From positions 1,208,501 through 1,272,500 of the forward strand of contig NZ_CP016538.2 in assembly GCF_001687625.2 (NCBI RefSeq): a stretch of 64,000 bases of DNA, in the 5' to 3' direction. Positions 46,678-56,689 of this stretch are shown here, one piece after another; within the stretch, counting starts at the first letter, position 1, and the number at the start of each line of letters is the position of its first letter. The position numbers were made by a program, and so were the translations under genes. The notes under the pieces were generated by a model. That model worked only from the letters and a program-made list of their open reading frames with translations, was not told the origin of the DNA and made no database searches. This stretch comes from Planococcus maritimus (GTDB taxonomy: Bacteria > Bacillota > Bacilli > Bacillales_A > Planococcaceae).

Positions 46678-46766
46678 GAAAACGCTTTAGCGCGTTGAAT
46701 CGCTAAACATATTTCGTGACTTTGCTGAATAGTTTGCTTATAATGGTCATATCGTGTTAATATGAC
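46678..46766 (+). promoter_or_regulatory. aroA promoter with cre-like site and downstream palindrome
   Basis: GTGACT (46716-46721), 17 bp, TATAAT (46739-46744) form the promoter. A cre-like TGAAAACGCTTTAG (12 of 14) lies at 46678-46691. A perfect inverted repeat GTCATAT-N7-ATATGAC (46746-46766) starts 2 bp after the -10, covering the transcription start, which is where a repressor would bind. Confidence 0.55.
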
Positions 46767-46804
46767 AGCTATTATAGCGTCACTCTTGAAAGGGGAAGTT
46801 GAGA

Positions 46805-47890
46805 ATGAGTCAGACAGAATTAGAACAGCTTAGAGAACAAGTGGATGCAGTGAACCTGCAAATTCTATCTCTTATCAATGAGAGAGCTTCCGTGATCCAA
46901 GAGATCGGAAAGATTAAGGAAAAACAAGGTGCAACGAAATACGATCCATTGCGCGAGCGCCACATGTTGAATCTATTAAAAGAAAATAACAAAGGCCCAC
47001 TCGATCAAAAGACCGTTGATCATATTTTCAAGGAAATTTTCAAATCTGCACTTGATATGCAGGAAGAAGATAGCCGCAAAGCACTTCTCGTTTCACGCAA
47101 GAAAAAGGCAGAAGACACGATCGTTTCTGTTAATGGCGAAAAAATCGGCGAAGGCGCACCATCGTTCATCTTTGGTCCGTGTGCAGTAGAGTCCCAAGAG
47201 CAAGTCGACCAAGTAGCACAGGCCATTAGCGATAAAGGCTTGAAATTGATCCGCGGCGGCGCATACAAGCCACGTACATCGCCATATGACTTCCAAGGGC
47301 TAGGCTTAGAAGGATTGAAGATGCTCAAAAAAGCAGCAGATCAATACAAGCTCGGAGTTGTTTCTGAAATTGTCACACCTCATCATTTGGAAGAAGCGCT
47401 TGATTACGTAGACGTTGTTCAAGTTGGCGCACGTAATATGCAGAACTTCGAACTATTAAAAGCGGTTGGACAGATCAACAAACCGGTGCTCTTGAAGCGC
47501 GGCATGTCTGCCACTGTTGATGAGTTCATTAAAGCAGCTGAATATATTATCGCGAACGGAAACGACCAGATTATCCTTTGCGAGCGTGGCATCCGCACAT
47601 ATGAAAAAGCGACACGCAACACGCTTGATATTTCTGCCGTGCCAATCTTGAAACAAGAAACGCATTTGCCGGTATTCGTAGATGTTACGCATTCTACAGG
47701 ACGCCGCGATCTTTTATTGCCTGCTGCTAAAGCAGCAATCGCGATCGGAGCTGACGGCGTGATGGCGGAGGTCCACCCGGATCCTGCAGTCGCACTGTCT
47801 GATGCTCAGCAGCAAATGAGTTTGCCGCAATTCGATGAATACTACGATTCATTGATGAAATTCATGAAGCAGTATGAATTGAAAATATAA
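46805..47890 (+). CDS. aroA: Bifunctional DAHP synthase/chorismate mutase
   Basis: First enzyme of the shikimate pathway (AroA in B. subtilis naming, also AroG). Residues 1-85 are an AroQ-type chorismate mutase domain that serves as feedback sensor for chorismate/prephenate. The rest is a type I-beta DAHP synthase barrel ([51 protein letters not shown]). It has 361 residues. AGGGGAAG precedes ATG 46805. It supplies chorismate to the men genes in this window and lies before ccpA as in B. subtilis. Confidence 0.96.
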   Translation: MSQTELEQLREQVDAVNLQILSLINERASVIQEIGKIKEKQGATKYDPLRERHMLNLLKENNKGPLDQKTVDHIFKEIFKSALDMQEEDSRKALLVSRKKKAEDTIVSVNGEKIGEGAPSFIFGPCAVESQEQVDQVAQAISDKGLKLIRGGAYKPRTSPYDFQGLGLEGLKMLKKAADQYKLGVVSEIVTPHHLEEALDYVDVVQVGARNMQNFELLKAVGQINKPVLLKRGMSATVDEFIKAAEYIIANGNDQIILCERGIRTYEKATRNTLDISAVPILKQETHLPVFVDVTHSTGRRDLLLPAAKAAIAIGADGVMAEVHPDPAVALSDAQQQMSLPQFDEYYDSLMKFMKQYELKI

Positions 47891-47891
47891 G

Positions 47892-47919
47892 AAAAAGCCG
47901 GACGCGTTCCGGCTTTTTT
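47892..47919 (+). terminator. Terminator of aroA
   Basis: AAAAAGCCGGA pairs with TCCGGCTTTTT around CGCGT. Confidence 0.92.
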
Positions 47920-47990
47920 TATTGTTCATAAGCAGTAAGCGATAAGGGCATGAAAACGTCCGAAAGATGGACAGTTTCATGAACTTTCCC

Positions 47991-48050
47991 TGTAAGCGCT
48001 GCAACAATACATAATAAGAGTTGATATTCATAAAGCGGTTATCGTATCAT
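47991..48050 (+). promoter_or_regulatory. ccpA promoter with cre-like site
   Basis: TTGATA (48021-48026), 18 bp, TATCAT (48045-48050) is a plausible sigma-A promoter. TGTAAGCGCTGCAA (47991-48004) matches cre at 12 of 14 positions just upstream, suggesting autoregulation. Confidence 0.5.
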
Positions 48051-48081
48051 TGAATGAAAGAATGGAACAGGAGGGCGCAAA

Positions 48082-49080
48082 ATGACCGTTACGATTTATG
48101 ATGTGGCACGTGAGGCAAACGTTTCCATGGCTACCGTATCCCGTGTAGTGAATGGCAACCAAAATGTAAAACCGGCCACAAGAAAAAAAGTACTGAAAGT
48201 GATTGAAGAACTCGGCTATCGTCCGAATGCCGTAGCTCGCGGATTGGCGAGCAAAAAAACCACAACGGTCGGCGTCATTTTACCAGATATCTCAAACAGT
48301 TCGTATTCTGAACTGGCACGGGGCATCGAAGATATTGCGACGATGTATCGCTACAATATCATCTTGTCCAACTCCGATCAAAATCCAAACAAAGAATTGC
48401 AATTACTTGAAACAATGCTTGGCAAGCAAGTGGATGGCATCGTATTCATGAGCGATGTGATTTCTGATGAATTGCGCAAGGAAATGGAGCGATCGCCTAC
48501 ACCGATCGTTTTAGCAGGGTCGCTTGATGATACGGCAACGATTGCTTCTGTAAACATTGATTATTATGCGGCGGCATATGAAGCGGTGCAAAAATTCATC
48601 GACAGCGGCCATAAGAAAATCGCTTATATTTCGGGACCCTTGTCCTCTGAAATTAATCGTGAACACAAGTTGAAAGCCTATCAGGATGCTTTGAAAGAAG
48701 CGGGCCTTGGCTATGATGAGCGGTTGGTCGTCGAATGCAATAACACATACGAGGAAGGCTTAGCGGCTGTGCGTACATTGGAAACGGTTGAACCGACGGC
48801 GTATTTTGTCAGCAATGACGAAATGTCGATCGGTGTTATCCATGCAGTGGAAGCACTCGGCAAAAAGATTCCTGAAGATGTGGAAGTCATCACTTACGAA
48901 AACTCGAAACTTGCCCGTATGGCGCGTCCAATGTTAACTGCTGTGGCTCTGCCGCTATACGATATCGGTGCTGTCGCGATGCGCTTGTTAACAAAGTATA
49001 TGAATGACGAAGAAATTGAAGAAAATCAAGTCGTGCTGCCTTATCGTTTGGAAGAACGGCAGTCAACAAAAAACGAGTAA
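48082..49080 (+). CDS. ccpA: Catabolite control protein A
   Basis: LacI-family regulator that with HPr-Ser46-P binds cre sites. The N-terminal helix-turn-helix ([20 protein letters not shown]) and hinge helix ([12 protein letters not shown]) are followed by a periplasmic-binding-like core, 332 residues in all. AGGAGGGC precedes the ATG. A separate promoter with a cre-like site lies between aroA and ccpA. Confidence 0.96.
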   Translation: MTVTIYDVAREANVSMATVSRVVNGNQNVKPATRKKVLKVIEELGYRPNAVARGLASKKTTTVGVILPDISNSSYSELARGIEDIATMYRYNIILSNSDQNPNKELQLLETMLGKQVDGIVFMSDVISDELRKEMERSPTPIVLAGSLDDTATIASVNIDYYAAAYEAVQKFIDSGHKKIAYISGPLSSEINREHKLKAYQDALKEAGLGYDERLVVECNNTYEEGLAAVRTLETVEPTAYFVSNDEMSIGVIHAVEALGKKIPEDVEVITYENSKLARMARPMLTAVALPLYDIGAVAMRLLTKYMNDEEIEENQVVLPYRLEERQSTKNE

Positions 49081-49094
49081 TCGGCTAATACTAT

Positions 49095-49149
49095 AAAAAA
49101 CGCCCTTGCATTAGGATTGAATTCAATCCCGTTGCAAGGGCGTTTTTTT
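49095..49149. terminator. Bidirectional terminator between ccpA and acuC
   Basis: Outer stem AAAAAACGCCCTTGCA with its full complement encloses a second perfect palindrome GGATTGAATTCAATCC, giving a long composite hairpin with T-runs on both strands. Confidence 0.92.
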
Positions 49150-49183
49150 AGCTGAGGAATATTCCGAACTAATAAGGTGCAAT

Positions 49184-50338
49184 TTATTGATTGCGGATCA
49201 TGTAAAGAGCTTTATCGAGCATTTGCTGATTTTTTTCCGTGATTTCTGTCTTCCTTGGAATGGGCTTATACATGTTTTCGGGATCTGACCAGGTCTCGAT
49301 TAAAGGGACAGGAGATTCTGCTTGCCAACGCTTGAGCCATGCTTCAGGCAGTTTCCCGTGCGGCAAAGGCTGACTGTTCATTTCCATCCATAGCATTGAC
49401 CAGGCGCGCGGTACGACCCGCCAGATGTCATACCCGCCGCCACCGACCGCTATCCATTTGCCATCGCAGAATTCATGCGCCAGTTCATGGGCGATTTTGG
49501 GGATTTCGCGGTAGATTTCCATTGTGCTGCTCAAGTGAGTCAAGGGATCTAGATAATGTGCATCTGCGCCGTTCTGGCTTAAAATGACATCGGGCTTGAA
49601 ATGCTCGATGATTTCGCGCATAGCGGTCCGGTAAATGTCCAGAAACGATTCGTCCTCCGTGAACGCGTCGATCGGGAAGTTGAATGAAGTGCCATAGCCT
49701 TGGCCGCTTCCGCGCTCATTGATATTGCCAGTGCCAGGGAACAGGTAGCGGCCAGTTTCATGAATAGATACCGTACAGACGTCGGGGTCGTCGTAAAAAC
49801 ACCATTGCACTCCGTCTCCGTGATGTGCGTCCGTGTCGATGTACAAAACGCGTGCGCCGTATTTCTGTTTCAAATAATGGATGGCGACTGAGCTATCATT
49901 ATAGATGCAAAAACCCGATGCCTTCCCGCGAAAGCCATGATGAAGACCGCCACCAAGGTTTAATGCATGTTCGGCTTTGCCCTCCATTACTTGGTCAACC
50001 GCAGTCAAAGTGCCGCCGACCAAGCGGGCACTCGCTTCGTGCATATTTTCGAAAATCGGCGTATCTTCTGTCCCGATGCCATAACCTTCGCCGGCTTCCG
50101 GTGTGACTTCGCCGCGGCTCGCTTTTTTGACGATGTCGATATAGCGCTGGTCGTGCGCGAGCAATAATTCTTCATCTGTTGCAGTCCGTGCAGGCACAAT
50201 CAAATCCTCTGGAAGGGCTTTCATTTCCCTCAGCAAGTCAATCGTTAAAATGAGCCGTTTTTGGTTGAACGGATGCGTTTCAGAAAATTTATACCCCAAT
50301 TGATCTTCTGAATAGATGAAGACTGCGTGTTTTTTCAT
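49184..50338 (-). CDS. acuC: Acetoin utilization protein AcuC (protein deacetylase)
   Basis: Class I histone-deacetylase-fold enzyme. In B. subtilis it deacetylates and reactivates AcsA. The zinc-site motifs are YIDTDAHHGDGVQ, SIHETGRYLFPGTG and GADAHYLDPLTHL. ATG 50338 is chosen because it overlaps the acuB stop by 4 bp (ATGA) and the N-terminus then aligns with B. subtilis AcuC. The protein has 384 residues. The longer frame to 50359 has no ribosome-binding site at proper distance. Confidence 0.94.
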   Translation of the reverse strand: MKKHAVFIYSEDQLGYKFSETHPFNQKRLILTIDLLREMKALPEDLIVPARTATDEELLLAHDQRYIDIVKKASRGEVTPEAGEGYGIGTEDTPIFENMHEASARLVGGTLTAVDQVMEGKAEHALNLGGGLHHGFRGKASGFCIYNDSSVAIHYLKQKYGARVLYIDTDAHHGDGVQWCFYDDPDVCTVSIHETGRYLFPGTGNINERGSGQGYGTSFNFPIDAFTEDESFLDIYRTAMREIIEHFKPDVILSQNGADAHYLDPLTHLSSTMEIYREIPKIAHELAHEFCDGKWIAVGGGGYDIWRVVPRAWSMLWMEMNSQPLPHGKLPEAWLKRWQAESPVPLIETWSDPENMYKPIPRKTEITEKNQQMLDKALYMIRNQ

Positions 50339-50973
50339 TCCTGTAAGAGATTCGGCCATAGGACATCGAAACCTTCTTTTCGCAAATCTTCAATAATGGA
50401 AATGGGGTTCATCGTTTTGATACGGAAAGCCAATATCTTATTTGCATTGTCTTCCCGGTCCGGATAGACGAGGACGCTTAATACATTAACTTTATGCTCA
50501 TAAAACACTTTGCTCACTTCGTATAGAGCACCAGAGCGGTTGGGCACTTTAATTTCGATTTGAGACCCGGGTTGATGCGCACCAGTCAACTCGATATACG
50601 TATATAACAAGTCGGTCTCTGTTAGAAAGCCCACAAGTTCATTTTGGCTGACGACCGGCAAGCAGCCGATTTTTTGCTCATAGAACAATAAAGCAACCTC
50701 CTCTACGAAGTCTAACGGGTGAGCGATCATCGGATCCTTTGTCATAATTTCGGATACTTTCTTTTTATACGGTTCGCCTTTTGGGGAGACCGTAAACATG
50801 GAAGGCATCGCGTCTTTTAAATCACGATCGGTGACGATGCCGACAACTTTTCCATCGTCAACGATGGGGGCGTGGCGAATTCGTTTTTCTTCAAACAAAT
50901 CCAGCACGTCTTGGACGGTCTGGTCTGAACGCAGCGTGAATACGTCTTTCTTCATGATTTCTTCTATCAGCAT
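50335..50973 (-). CDS. acuB: Acetoin utilization protein AcuB (CBS-ACT protein)
   Basis: A 212-residue protein with two N-terminal CBS domains (MKKDVFTLRSDQTVQDVLD, MTKDPMIAHPLDFVEEVA) and a C-terminal ACT-like domain (QIEIKVPNRSGALYEVSKVF). Role within the Acu system is unclear, possibly nucleotide sensing. AAAGGGGTG precedes the start. Middle gene of acuABC. Confidence 0.94.
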   Translation of the reverse strand: MLIEEIMKKDVFTLRSDQTVQDVLDLFEEKRIRHAPIVDDGKVVGIVTDRDLKDAMPSMFTVSPKGEPYKKKVSEIMTKDPMIAHPLDFVEEVALLFYEQKIGCLPVVSQNELVGFLTETDLLYTYIELTGAHQPGSQIEIKVPNRSGALYEVSKVFYEHKVNVLSVLVYPDREDNANKILAFRIKTMNPISIIEDLRKEGFDVLWPNLLQE

Positions 50974-50992
50974 ACAAACACCCCTTTAGTAA

Positions 50993-51625
50993 TCAGTACA
51001 TATAGCGGTTCATGAAACGCAGCTGGTCGAACTGTTGGATCGAGTCTGTATCGACACGCGAACCGATGCGTGCCATTAGCGTATTGGCTGGATGTGAGCT
51101 AATTTCTGGATCGTCGGTAGCGAAATATTCAAGTCCACCCGCTTGCATCATTTTTTCCATGATTTTACGGTACTCCCAAACATTCAGTCCAGTACCTTTT
51201 AAATCCCAATGCCAATAATATTCTGTCGTGATGACGATAAAATCGTTGAAAGCATCGTCCATCATCGACACTTGCAACAGCGCTTTGCCGACTCCGGCGC
51301 CCCGATACTTCGGGATGACTTCGATTGCCCCGAGCTCAATCAAATTTTCCATTTTCCCTTCAGACCAACGCTCGAGCGGATCGGGGTAGAGGTATGTGAC
51401 ATACCCAACAATCATATTCTGGTCACGCGCAATCAAGATGCGCCCTTCTGGCAAATCAGCAATATCTGTAATGGCTTTGTGCTGCTGTTCTGGAGGCCGG
51501 AAAGCCGTCAAGTCTTCATGGAAATCGAGCTCTTTTAACTCTCTAGAAGGGACTGGCCCTTCGATGATGATACGTCCGTGTTTCGTTTTTAATTCCATCG
51601 CATTATACGTCTTCTTATGTTCCAT
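50993..51625 (-). CDS. acuA: Acetoin utilization acetyltransferase AcuA
   Basis: GNAT acetyltransferase that acetylates and inactivates acetyl-CoA synthetase AcsA. The acetyl-CoA motif is YRGAGVGKALLQ. It has 210 residues. The second of two adjacent ATG codons (51625) is preferred from spacing to GGCGGTG and the B. subtilis N-terminus. It is divergent from acsA across about 165 bp, the same arrangement as in B. subtilis. Confidence 0.94.
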   Translation of the reverse strand: MEHKKTYNAMELKTKHGRIIIEGPVPSRELKELDFHEDLTAFRPPEQQHKAITDIADLPEGRILIARDQNMIVGYVTYLYPDPLERWSEGKMENLIELGAIEVIPKYRGAGVGKALLQVSMMDDAFNDFIVITTEYYWHWDLKGTGLNVWEYRKIMEKMMQAGGLEYFATDDPEISSHPANTLMARIGSRVDTDSIQQFDQLRFMNRYMY

Positions 51626-51791
51626 CATTTCACCGCCTGTGGTTGCAATTAGCTTTATTATACATGAAGGGGGAAAGGAAAAGAAAGTTGCTTGGATAAA
51701 TACACCGTATTTTCTAAAGAATTAAAATTATTAGCATTTCCCTTCCAGCTTGATGTAGAATATAGAGAAACAATAGGAAAGGATGATTTAT

Positions 51792-53513
51792 GTGAGAGTG
51801 GAAGCGTTACCAGCAAAACCAGGAAAGCATCATTTACATAATTACGAAGAGCAGTCAGCGAATTTTGACTGGTCCGAAGTTGAAAAAGAGTTCAGCTGGT
51901 CGAAAACCGGGAAAATCAATATGGCCCACGAGGCGATTGATCGCCATGCTGAATCGGACCGTAAAAACAAAGTTGCTCTCTATTATAAAGATCAATACCG
52001 CAATGAAACCTATACATTTTATGAAATGAAACGCATGACGAACCGTGCAGCAAATCTATTGAAATCACATTCCGACTTGGAAAAAGGGGACCGTATCTTT
52101 ATCTTTATGCCCCGTTCTCCTGAATTATACTTCCTTATGTTCGGCGCGTTGAAGATGGGTTTGATTGTCGGACCTTTATTCGAAGCATTTATGGAAGGGG
52201 CCATTTACGATCGTCTTGAAGATAGTAATGCCAAAGCGATTATTACGACACCGGAATTGCTTCCGCGCATTCCGAAAGATCGCCTTCCTAATTTGAAAAC
52301 GATCTTCCTCGTCGGGGAAGAAGGGGCAGAAGAAACGGATGGCCATGTCGACGTCTTGAAGCATCTGGATTCCTGCTCGGATCAATTCGATGTAGAGTGG
52401 CTGGAAAAAGAAGATGGCTTAGTGCTTCATTATACTTCCGGCTCTACCGGCAAACCTAAGGGTGTCTTGCATGCGCAATATGCCATGGTGCAACAGTATC
52501 AAACCGGTAAATGGGTACTGGATTTTCAAGAGCAGGATATCTACTGGTGCACAGCTGACCCCGGATGGGTAACCGGCACAGCATATGGCGTGTTCTCTCC
52601 ATGGCTCAATGGTGTCACAACCGTTATTCTAGGCGGACGCTTTTCTCCTGATGCTTGGTACCAAGCTATTGAAGATTACGGCGTTACGGTCTGGTATAGC
52701 GCACCTACAGCATTCCGTATGCTGATGGGAGCAGGAGACGCTTTAGTGAAAGAATACAATCTTTCAACTTTGCGCCACGTCTTGTCTGTTGGGGAACCGC
52801 TAAATCCAGAAGTCGTCAAATGGGGCGCGCAAGTTTTCGATAAACGCATCCACGATACGTGGTGGATGACGGAAACAGGCGGACAAGTCATTTGCAATTA
52901 CCCGTCGATGGCAATCAAGCCAGGTTCAATGGGCAAACCGATCCCTGGGATTCAAGCAGCGATCGTTGACGATCAAGGCACGGAATTGCCAGCCAACCAA
53001 ATGGGCAATCTGGCGATCAAAAAAGGATGGCCGTCCATGATGCGGCAAATCTGGAACAATCCGCAGAAATACGACTCCTATTTCTTGAATGATGAGTGGT
53101 ATGTGTCCGGCGACTCGGCCTATATGGATGAAGACGGGTATTTCTGGTTCCAGGGCAGAGTCGATGATGTCATCATGACTTCTGGCGAACGGGTCGGCCC
53201 GTTTGAAGTAGAAAGCAAACTGCTGGAGCATCCAGCGGTAGCCGAGGCAGGTGTCATCGGAAAACCAGATCCAGTACGCGGAGAAATCATCAAAGCCTTC
53301 GTTGCGCTCGTAGAAGGCTATGAACCGTCCGATGAATTGATTGAAGAAATCCGTCAGTTCGTTAAAAAAGAACTGGCTGCACACGCAGCACCGCGTGAAA
53401 TCGAATTTAAAGACAAGCTTCCGAAAACACGAAGCGGCAAAATCATGCGCCGCGTCTTGAAAGCGTGGGAATTGGATCTGCCAACTGGTGATTTGTCCAC
53501 AATGGAAGACTAG
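51792..53513 (+). CDS. acsA: Acetyl-CoA synthetase AcsA
   Basis: AMP-forming acetate activation. ANL motifs are LHYTSGSTGKPKGVLH, WWMTETGG and VSGDSAYMDEDGYFWFQGR. The conserved PKTRSGKIMRR contains the lysine that AcuA acetylates. GTG 51792 is chosen because AAAGGA lies 9 bp upstream and the start aligns with B. subtilis AcsA, giving 573 residues. ATG 51783 abuts the ribosome-binding site. It is paired with its regulators acuABC on the other strand. Confidence 0.95.
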   Translation: MRVEALPAKPGKHHLHNYEEQSANFDWSEVEKEFSWSKTGKINMAHEAIDRHAESDRKNKVALYYKDQYRNETYTFYEMKRMTNRAANLLKSHSDLEKGDRIFIFMPRSPELYFLMFGALKMGLIVGPLFEAFMEGAIYDRLEDSNAKAIITTPELLPRIPKDRLPNLKTIFLVGEEGAEETDGHVDVLKHLDSCSDQFDVEWLEKEDGLVLHYTSGSTGKPKGVLHAQYAMVQQYQTGKWVLDFQEQDIYWCTADPGWVTGTAYGVFSPWLNGVTTVILGGRFSPDAWYQAIEDYGVTVWYSAPTAFRMLMGAGDALVKEYNLSTLRHVLSVGEPLNPEVVKWGAQVFDKRIHDTWWMTETGGQVICNYPSMAIKPGSMGKPIPGIQAAIVDDQGTELPANQMGNLAIKKGWPSMMRQIWNNPQKYDSYFLNDEWYVSGDSAYMDEDGYFWFQGRVDDVIMTSGERVGPFEVESKLLEHPAVAEAGVIGKPDPVRGEIIKAFVALVEGYEPSDELIEEIRQFVKKELAAHAAPREIEFKDKLPKTRSGKIMRRVLKAWELDLPTGDLSTMED

Positions 53514-53514
53514 T

Positions 53515-53547
53515 AAAAGCCCCTCTGCTAAATGCAGAGGGGCTTTT
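53515..53547. terminator. Bidirectional terminator between acsA and the PBP gene
   Basis: AAAAGCCCCTCTGC pairs with GCAGAGGGGCTTTT around TAAAT. Confidence 0.94.
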
Positions 53548-53548
53548 G

Positions 53549-56500
53549 TTATGCTGCGTCTTCTTCACTTTCAGGAGCTTCAGTGTCTGGTTCTGAAGGT
53601 TCTTCTGGTTGCTCTGGTTGCTCTGGTTCTTCGGGTTCTTCTTCTTCCTCTTCTTCTTCAGGTTCTTCTTCAGGTTCCTCCGGTTCCTCTGGTTCTTCTG
53701 GAGCAGGAGTTTCTTCGGCCGGCTTTTCTTCCGGTTCCGGTTCTTCTTCTGGTTCTGGTCTTTCAGTTTCTTGAGGTGGAGCTTGTTCTTTTTCCGGTTC
53801 CGGCTCAGGAGCTGGTTCCGGTTTTGGCGCTTCGATCGTTACGCCGTTGGAAGCAGCCGATTGACGGCCTGTAATGTCCACTGCGACAACTGTATACGTT
53901 CCAGGGCCAGGCGCACTATAGGAGTTGCTGCTCGATTCTGACACAGAAGAAACTCTACTGCCGTTTCGGAATACACGGTAACCGACGACATCATTGGAAG
54001 CGGAGTCGCTCCACGTGATGGTGCGCCCGTTGATCGACGTTCCAACCGGGGCAGGGGCTGCACTGTCTGCATCAAATGTGGCACTTGAAACGACGTTGCT
54101 GAATCGTGAACTGCCCGGGAATAATTTCCCTGCATCTCCACCAAATGGAGCGAGCATGCGGTCAACATATTCCTCAGACACGCCGAGGCCACCACCAGAT
54201 ATAAATTCACTTGGTGTACTTGATAAGGCAGCATAGCGCTTGCCATTGATGGTCGTATACGATCCACTGCTCAAGCTGTCATCGCCAGCTTTTGGCGTCA
54301 TGATATCCGCGATGAACAAATCGGAACGGACCAAGCCGGCTTTTTTACAAGCATCGTTTGGCGCAAATCCGGAGATGCCGCAGAATGAGCGGGAGACGAC
54401 GCCTTCAGGTTCTTTAAATGTATCACCAGAACCAATTGCATCTGGTGCCACATCATAAGTTGTGTTCATTAAGTTTGCCCACAATTGATTGACGCGGACG
54501 GATGGCTGTAAGTTTTGGTTTCGGAAGTTATCCAAAGAGTATTTTTCTTTGTCGTAGCCAAGCCAAACACCCATTGTGATGTTCGGGTTATAGCCGACGA
54601 GCCAAACGTCTCGTGTTTCTTGGGTCGTTCCTGTTTTGCCTGCGAAGTCTGCGTTGAATTTCAACATGCCGTTCGCACGGCTGGCCGTTCCGCGGTCCGT
54701 TTTGAAAACATCACGCAGCATATCGGTCAATACATACGATGCTTGTGGCGTGAAAACGTCTTTTGCTTCGGCTTCGTGTTCATAGATGACATTGCCATCT
54801 GCATCTTCAATTTTATCGATCATGGTCGTTTCCATATGCTTGCCGCCATTGGCGAGTGCGGCATAAGCGTTCGCAACTTCTTCAACAGAACCTTCGATAC
54901 CGCCGCCGAGTGCTGAAGAAACGACGCCATCGTTTTCCTCTACGCGCGAGAAGCCATTGTCGATCAAATATTGAATCGGCATATCGTCACGCATTTGCGC
55001 AAACAAACGCAATGCGGGAAGGTTTTGCGATTGCGCAAGGGCGTCACGCGCCGGCATGATGCCTTGCTCGCTTGTCGGGATGAAGTTTGTCGGTTCATAA
55101 CTGTCGCCGTTGTCATTCATCGTGAACTTCACATCGACCACTGGGCTGCCAGCGCCGATCAAGCCATTTTCTAAGGCCGGGCCATAAACAAGTAAAGGCT
55201 TAACCGTCGATCCGATCGATCGGTAGGCTTGTGTTGCGTGGTTCAGTTTTTCAATTTCGTGATCACGCCCGCCGACAAAGCTCAAGATGCGGCCGGTGTC
55301 GTTTTCCAAGGTGACACTGCCGACTTGTACAGGCAATTGGCGGGTTTTGGTTTCGCCGTTTTCATCAATATAGTCCTCGGACAAGGTCGTGCCGTATCCT
55401 TGGTACGCTTTTTGTGCTTTATCTTGTGCGATGTACAGGTCTTTATTGATACTCGAATGGATACGGTAGCCATTCGACCGCACTGCACGGTTAGCTAAAA
55501 TCGCATATTCTTCGTATAAGTTTTGGTCTTGGTCAAGTGTTTCAGGGTCGACGCCGTTTTGTTCCGCCAACACATCCATAATGATACGAGTTGCACGTTT
55601 TTCCAACTCAGTCGTCACGAAAGGATGGTCTTCGTATGAACGGGTTTCGCCCGTTCTAAAGTCTGCGACGATGTCGTAATCCAGCGCTTCTTGGTATTCA
55701 GCTTCTGTGATATAGCCTGTTTCAAGCATGCGGTAGAGCACCGTTTTCATACGGTTGAGACCAGGTTCCAAAGCCTCCCCTTTTTTAGGGACCCCACCTG
55801 CCGCATAAGGCGTATAGCTAAATGGCGCTTTCGGGATGCCGGCGATGAATGCCGCTTGCGGCAAGTTCAAGTCGCTCGCTGGCACATTGAATATGCCTTT
55901 TGCCGCAGTCTCGATCCCGGCAATGTTCATGCCAGCTGAATTTCGGCCATATGGAATGATGTTCAAATAGGCTTCCATGATTTCTTCTTTGGTCATGAAC
56001 TTTTCGAGGCGCATCGCCAAGAGAATTTCTTTTGCTTTACGTTCGTAGGAGACTTCGTTTGTCAGAATTTGGTTTTTAATCAATTGCTGAGTTAACGTGG
56101 ATCCTCCTGATTGGCTGTCAGAATTAGAGACATCCTGGAACAATCCGCGCATGATCGCTTTCGGGACAATGCCTTCATGTTCGAAGAAATATTCGTCTTC
56201 GGTAGCTAGTACCGCGTCGATAGCAACATCAGACACATCTTCTAATGTCGTTTCTTCACGGTCAAGGTCGGTCTGCAATTTGCCAAGGTAGGTATTGTCG
56301 GCAAAATACAATTGAGAAGTTTCCTCGTAGCTGTAAATGTCTGACAGCATTTCTTCCTCGGTCCGCAGCTTTTCTTCGTCCACGAGGGAAGCGAAATAGC
56401 CAGCTCCTGCCGATGCAGCGAATACGCCACCTGCCACCAAAATAATCGCTAGAATGATTGCCAAATTCCAAATGACTCCCGTGGTGATTTTGAATCGTTT

Positions 56501-56575
56501 AAACCATTTGTGGGACGTCCATTTATCGGTTGTTTCTTCTGCTTTCAATAACCATCTTCTGAGTTTATCTTGCAC
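53549..56575 (-). CDS. Class A penicillin-binding protein (PBP1A family) with acidic tail
   Basis: Bifunctional peptidoglycan glycosyltransferase/transpeptidase anchored by one membrane helix (residues about 31-58). The glycosyltransferase domain has EDEYFFEHEG (Glu126). Transpeptidase motifs are S456TVK, S516QN and K647TGT. A fibronectin type III-like domain (about 830-915) follows. The last 90 or so residues are almost only Glu and Pro with some Ala and Gln, probably a wall-spanning or extracellular tail. It has 1008 residues. The start is GTG 56575 with AGGAGGGGG upstream. It lies between acsA and tyrS with its own promoter region. Confidence 0.93.
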   Translation of the reverse strand: MQDKLRRWLLKAEETTDKWTSHKWFKRFKITTGVIWNLAIILAIILVAGGVFAASAGAGYFASLVDEEKLRTEEEMLSDIYSYEETSQLYFADNTYLGKLQTDLDREETTLEDVSDVAIDAVLATEDEYFFEHEGIVPKAIMRGLFQDVSNSDSQSGGSTLTQQLIKNQILTNEVSYERKAKEILLAMRLEKFMTKEEIMEAYLNIIPYGRNSAGMNIAGIETAAKGIFNVPASDLNLPQAAFIAGIPKAPFSYTPYAAGGVPKKGEALEPGLNRMKTVLYRMLETGYITEAEYQEALDYDIVADFRTGETRSYEDHPFVTTELEKRATRIIMDVLAEQNGVDPETLDQDQNLYEEYAILANRAVRSNGYRIHSSINKDLYIAQDKAQKAYQGYGTTLSEDYIDENGETKTRQLPVQVGSVTLENDTGRILSFVGGRDHEIEKLNHATQAYRSIGSTVKPLLVYGPALENGLIGAGSPVVDVKFTMNDNGDSYEPTNFIPTSEQGIMPARDALAQSQNLPALRLFAQMRDDMPIQYLIDNGFSRVEENDGVVSSALGGGIEGSVEEVANAYAALANGGKHMETTMIDKIEDADGNVIYEHEAEAKDVFTPQASYVLTDMLRDVFKTDRGTASRANGMLKFNADFAGKTGTTQETRDVWLVGYNPNITMGVWLGYDKEKYSLDNFRNQNLQPSVRVNQLWANLMNTTYDVAPDAIGSGDTFKEPEGVVSRSFCGISGFAPNDACKKAGLVRSDLFIADIMTPKAGDDSLSSGSYTTINGKRYAALSSTPSEFISGGGLGVSEEYVDRMLAPFGGDAGKLFPGSSRFSNVVSSATFDADSAAPAPVGTSINGRTITWSDSASNDVVGYRVFRNGSRVSSVSESSSNSYSAPGPGTYTVVAVDITGRQSAASNGVTIEAPKPEPAPEPEPEKEQAPPQETERPEPEEEPEPEEKPAEETPAPEEPEEPEEPEEEPEEEEEEEEPEEPEQPEQPEEPSEPDTEAPESEEDAA

Positions 56576-56637
56576 ATTATCCCCCTCCTAAAAATCTTTT
56601 CTATTATAGCATAATCCGATAATTGAAACGAAAGATA

Positions 56638-56665
56638 TTGACAATCTTTAGGATTCAAGTACACT
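56638..56665 (+). promoter_or_regulatory. Promoter of the tyrS T-box leader
   Basis: TTGACA, 16 bp, TACACT. The -35 is consensus. TACAAT a little further (56665-56670) would need a 21-bp spacer. Confidence 0.5.
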
Positions 56666-56689
56666 ACAATATAGAATCTTTATAATCAA

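Noticed and set aside
51708-51722. CodY-box-like sequence between acuA and acsA
   Set aside because: Only 11 of 15 positions match in an AT-rich stretch, which is expected by chance.
53532-53774. Ser/Gly-rich open frame opposite the PBP tail
   Set aside because: It is the antisense shadow of Glu/Pro codon repeats, with no ribosome-binding site of its own.
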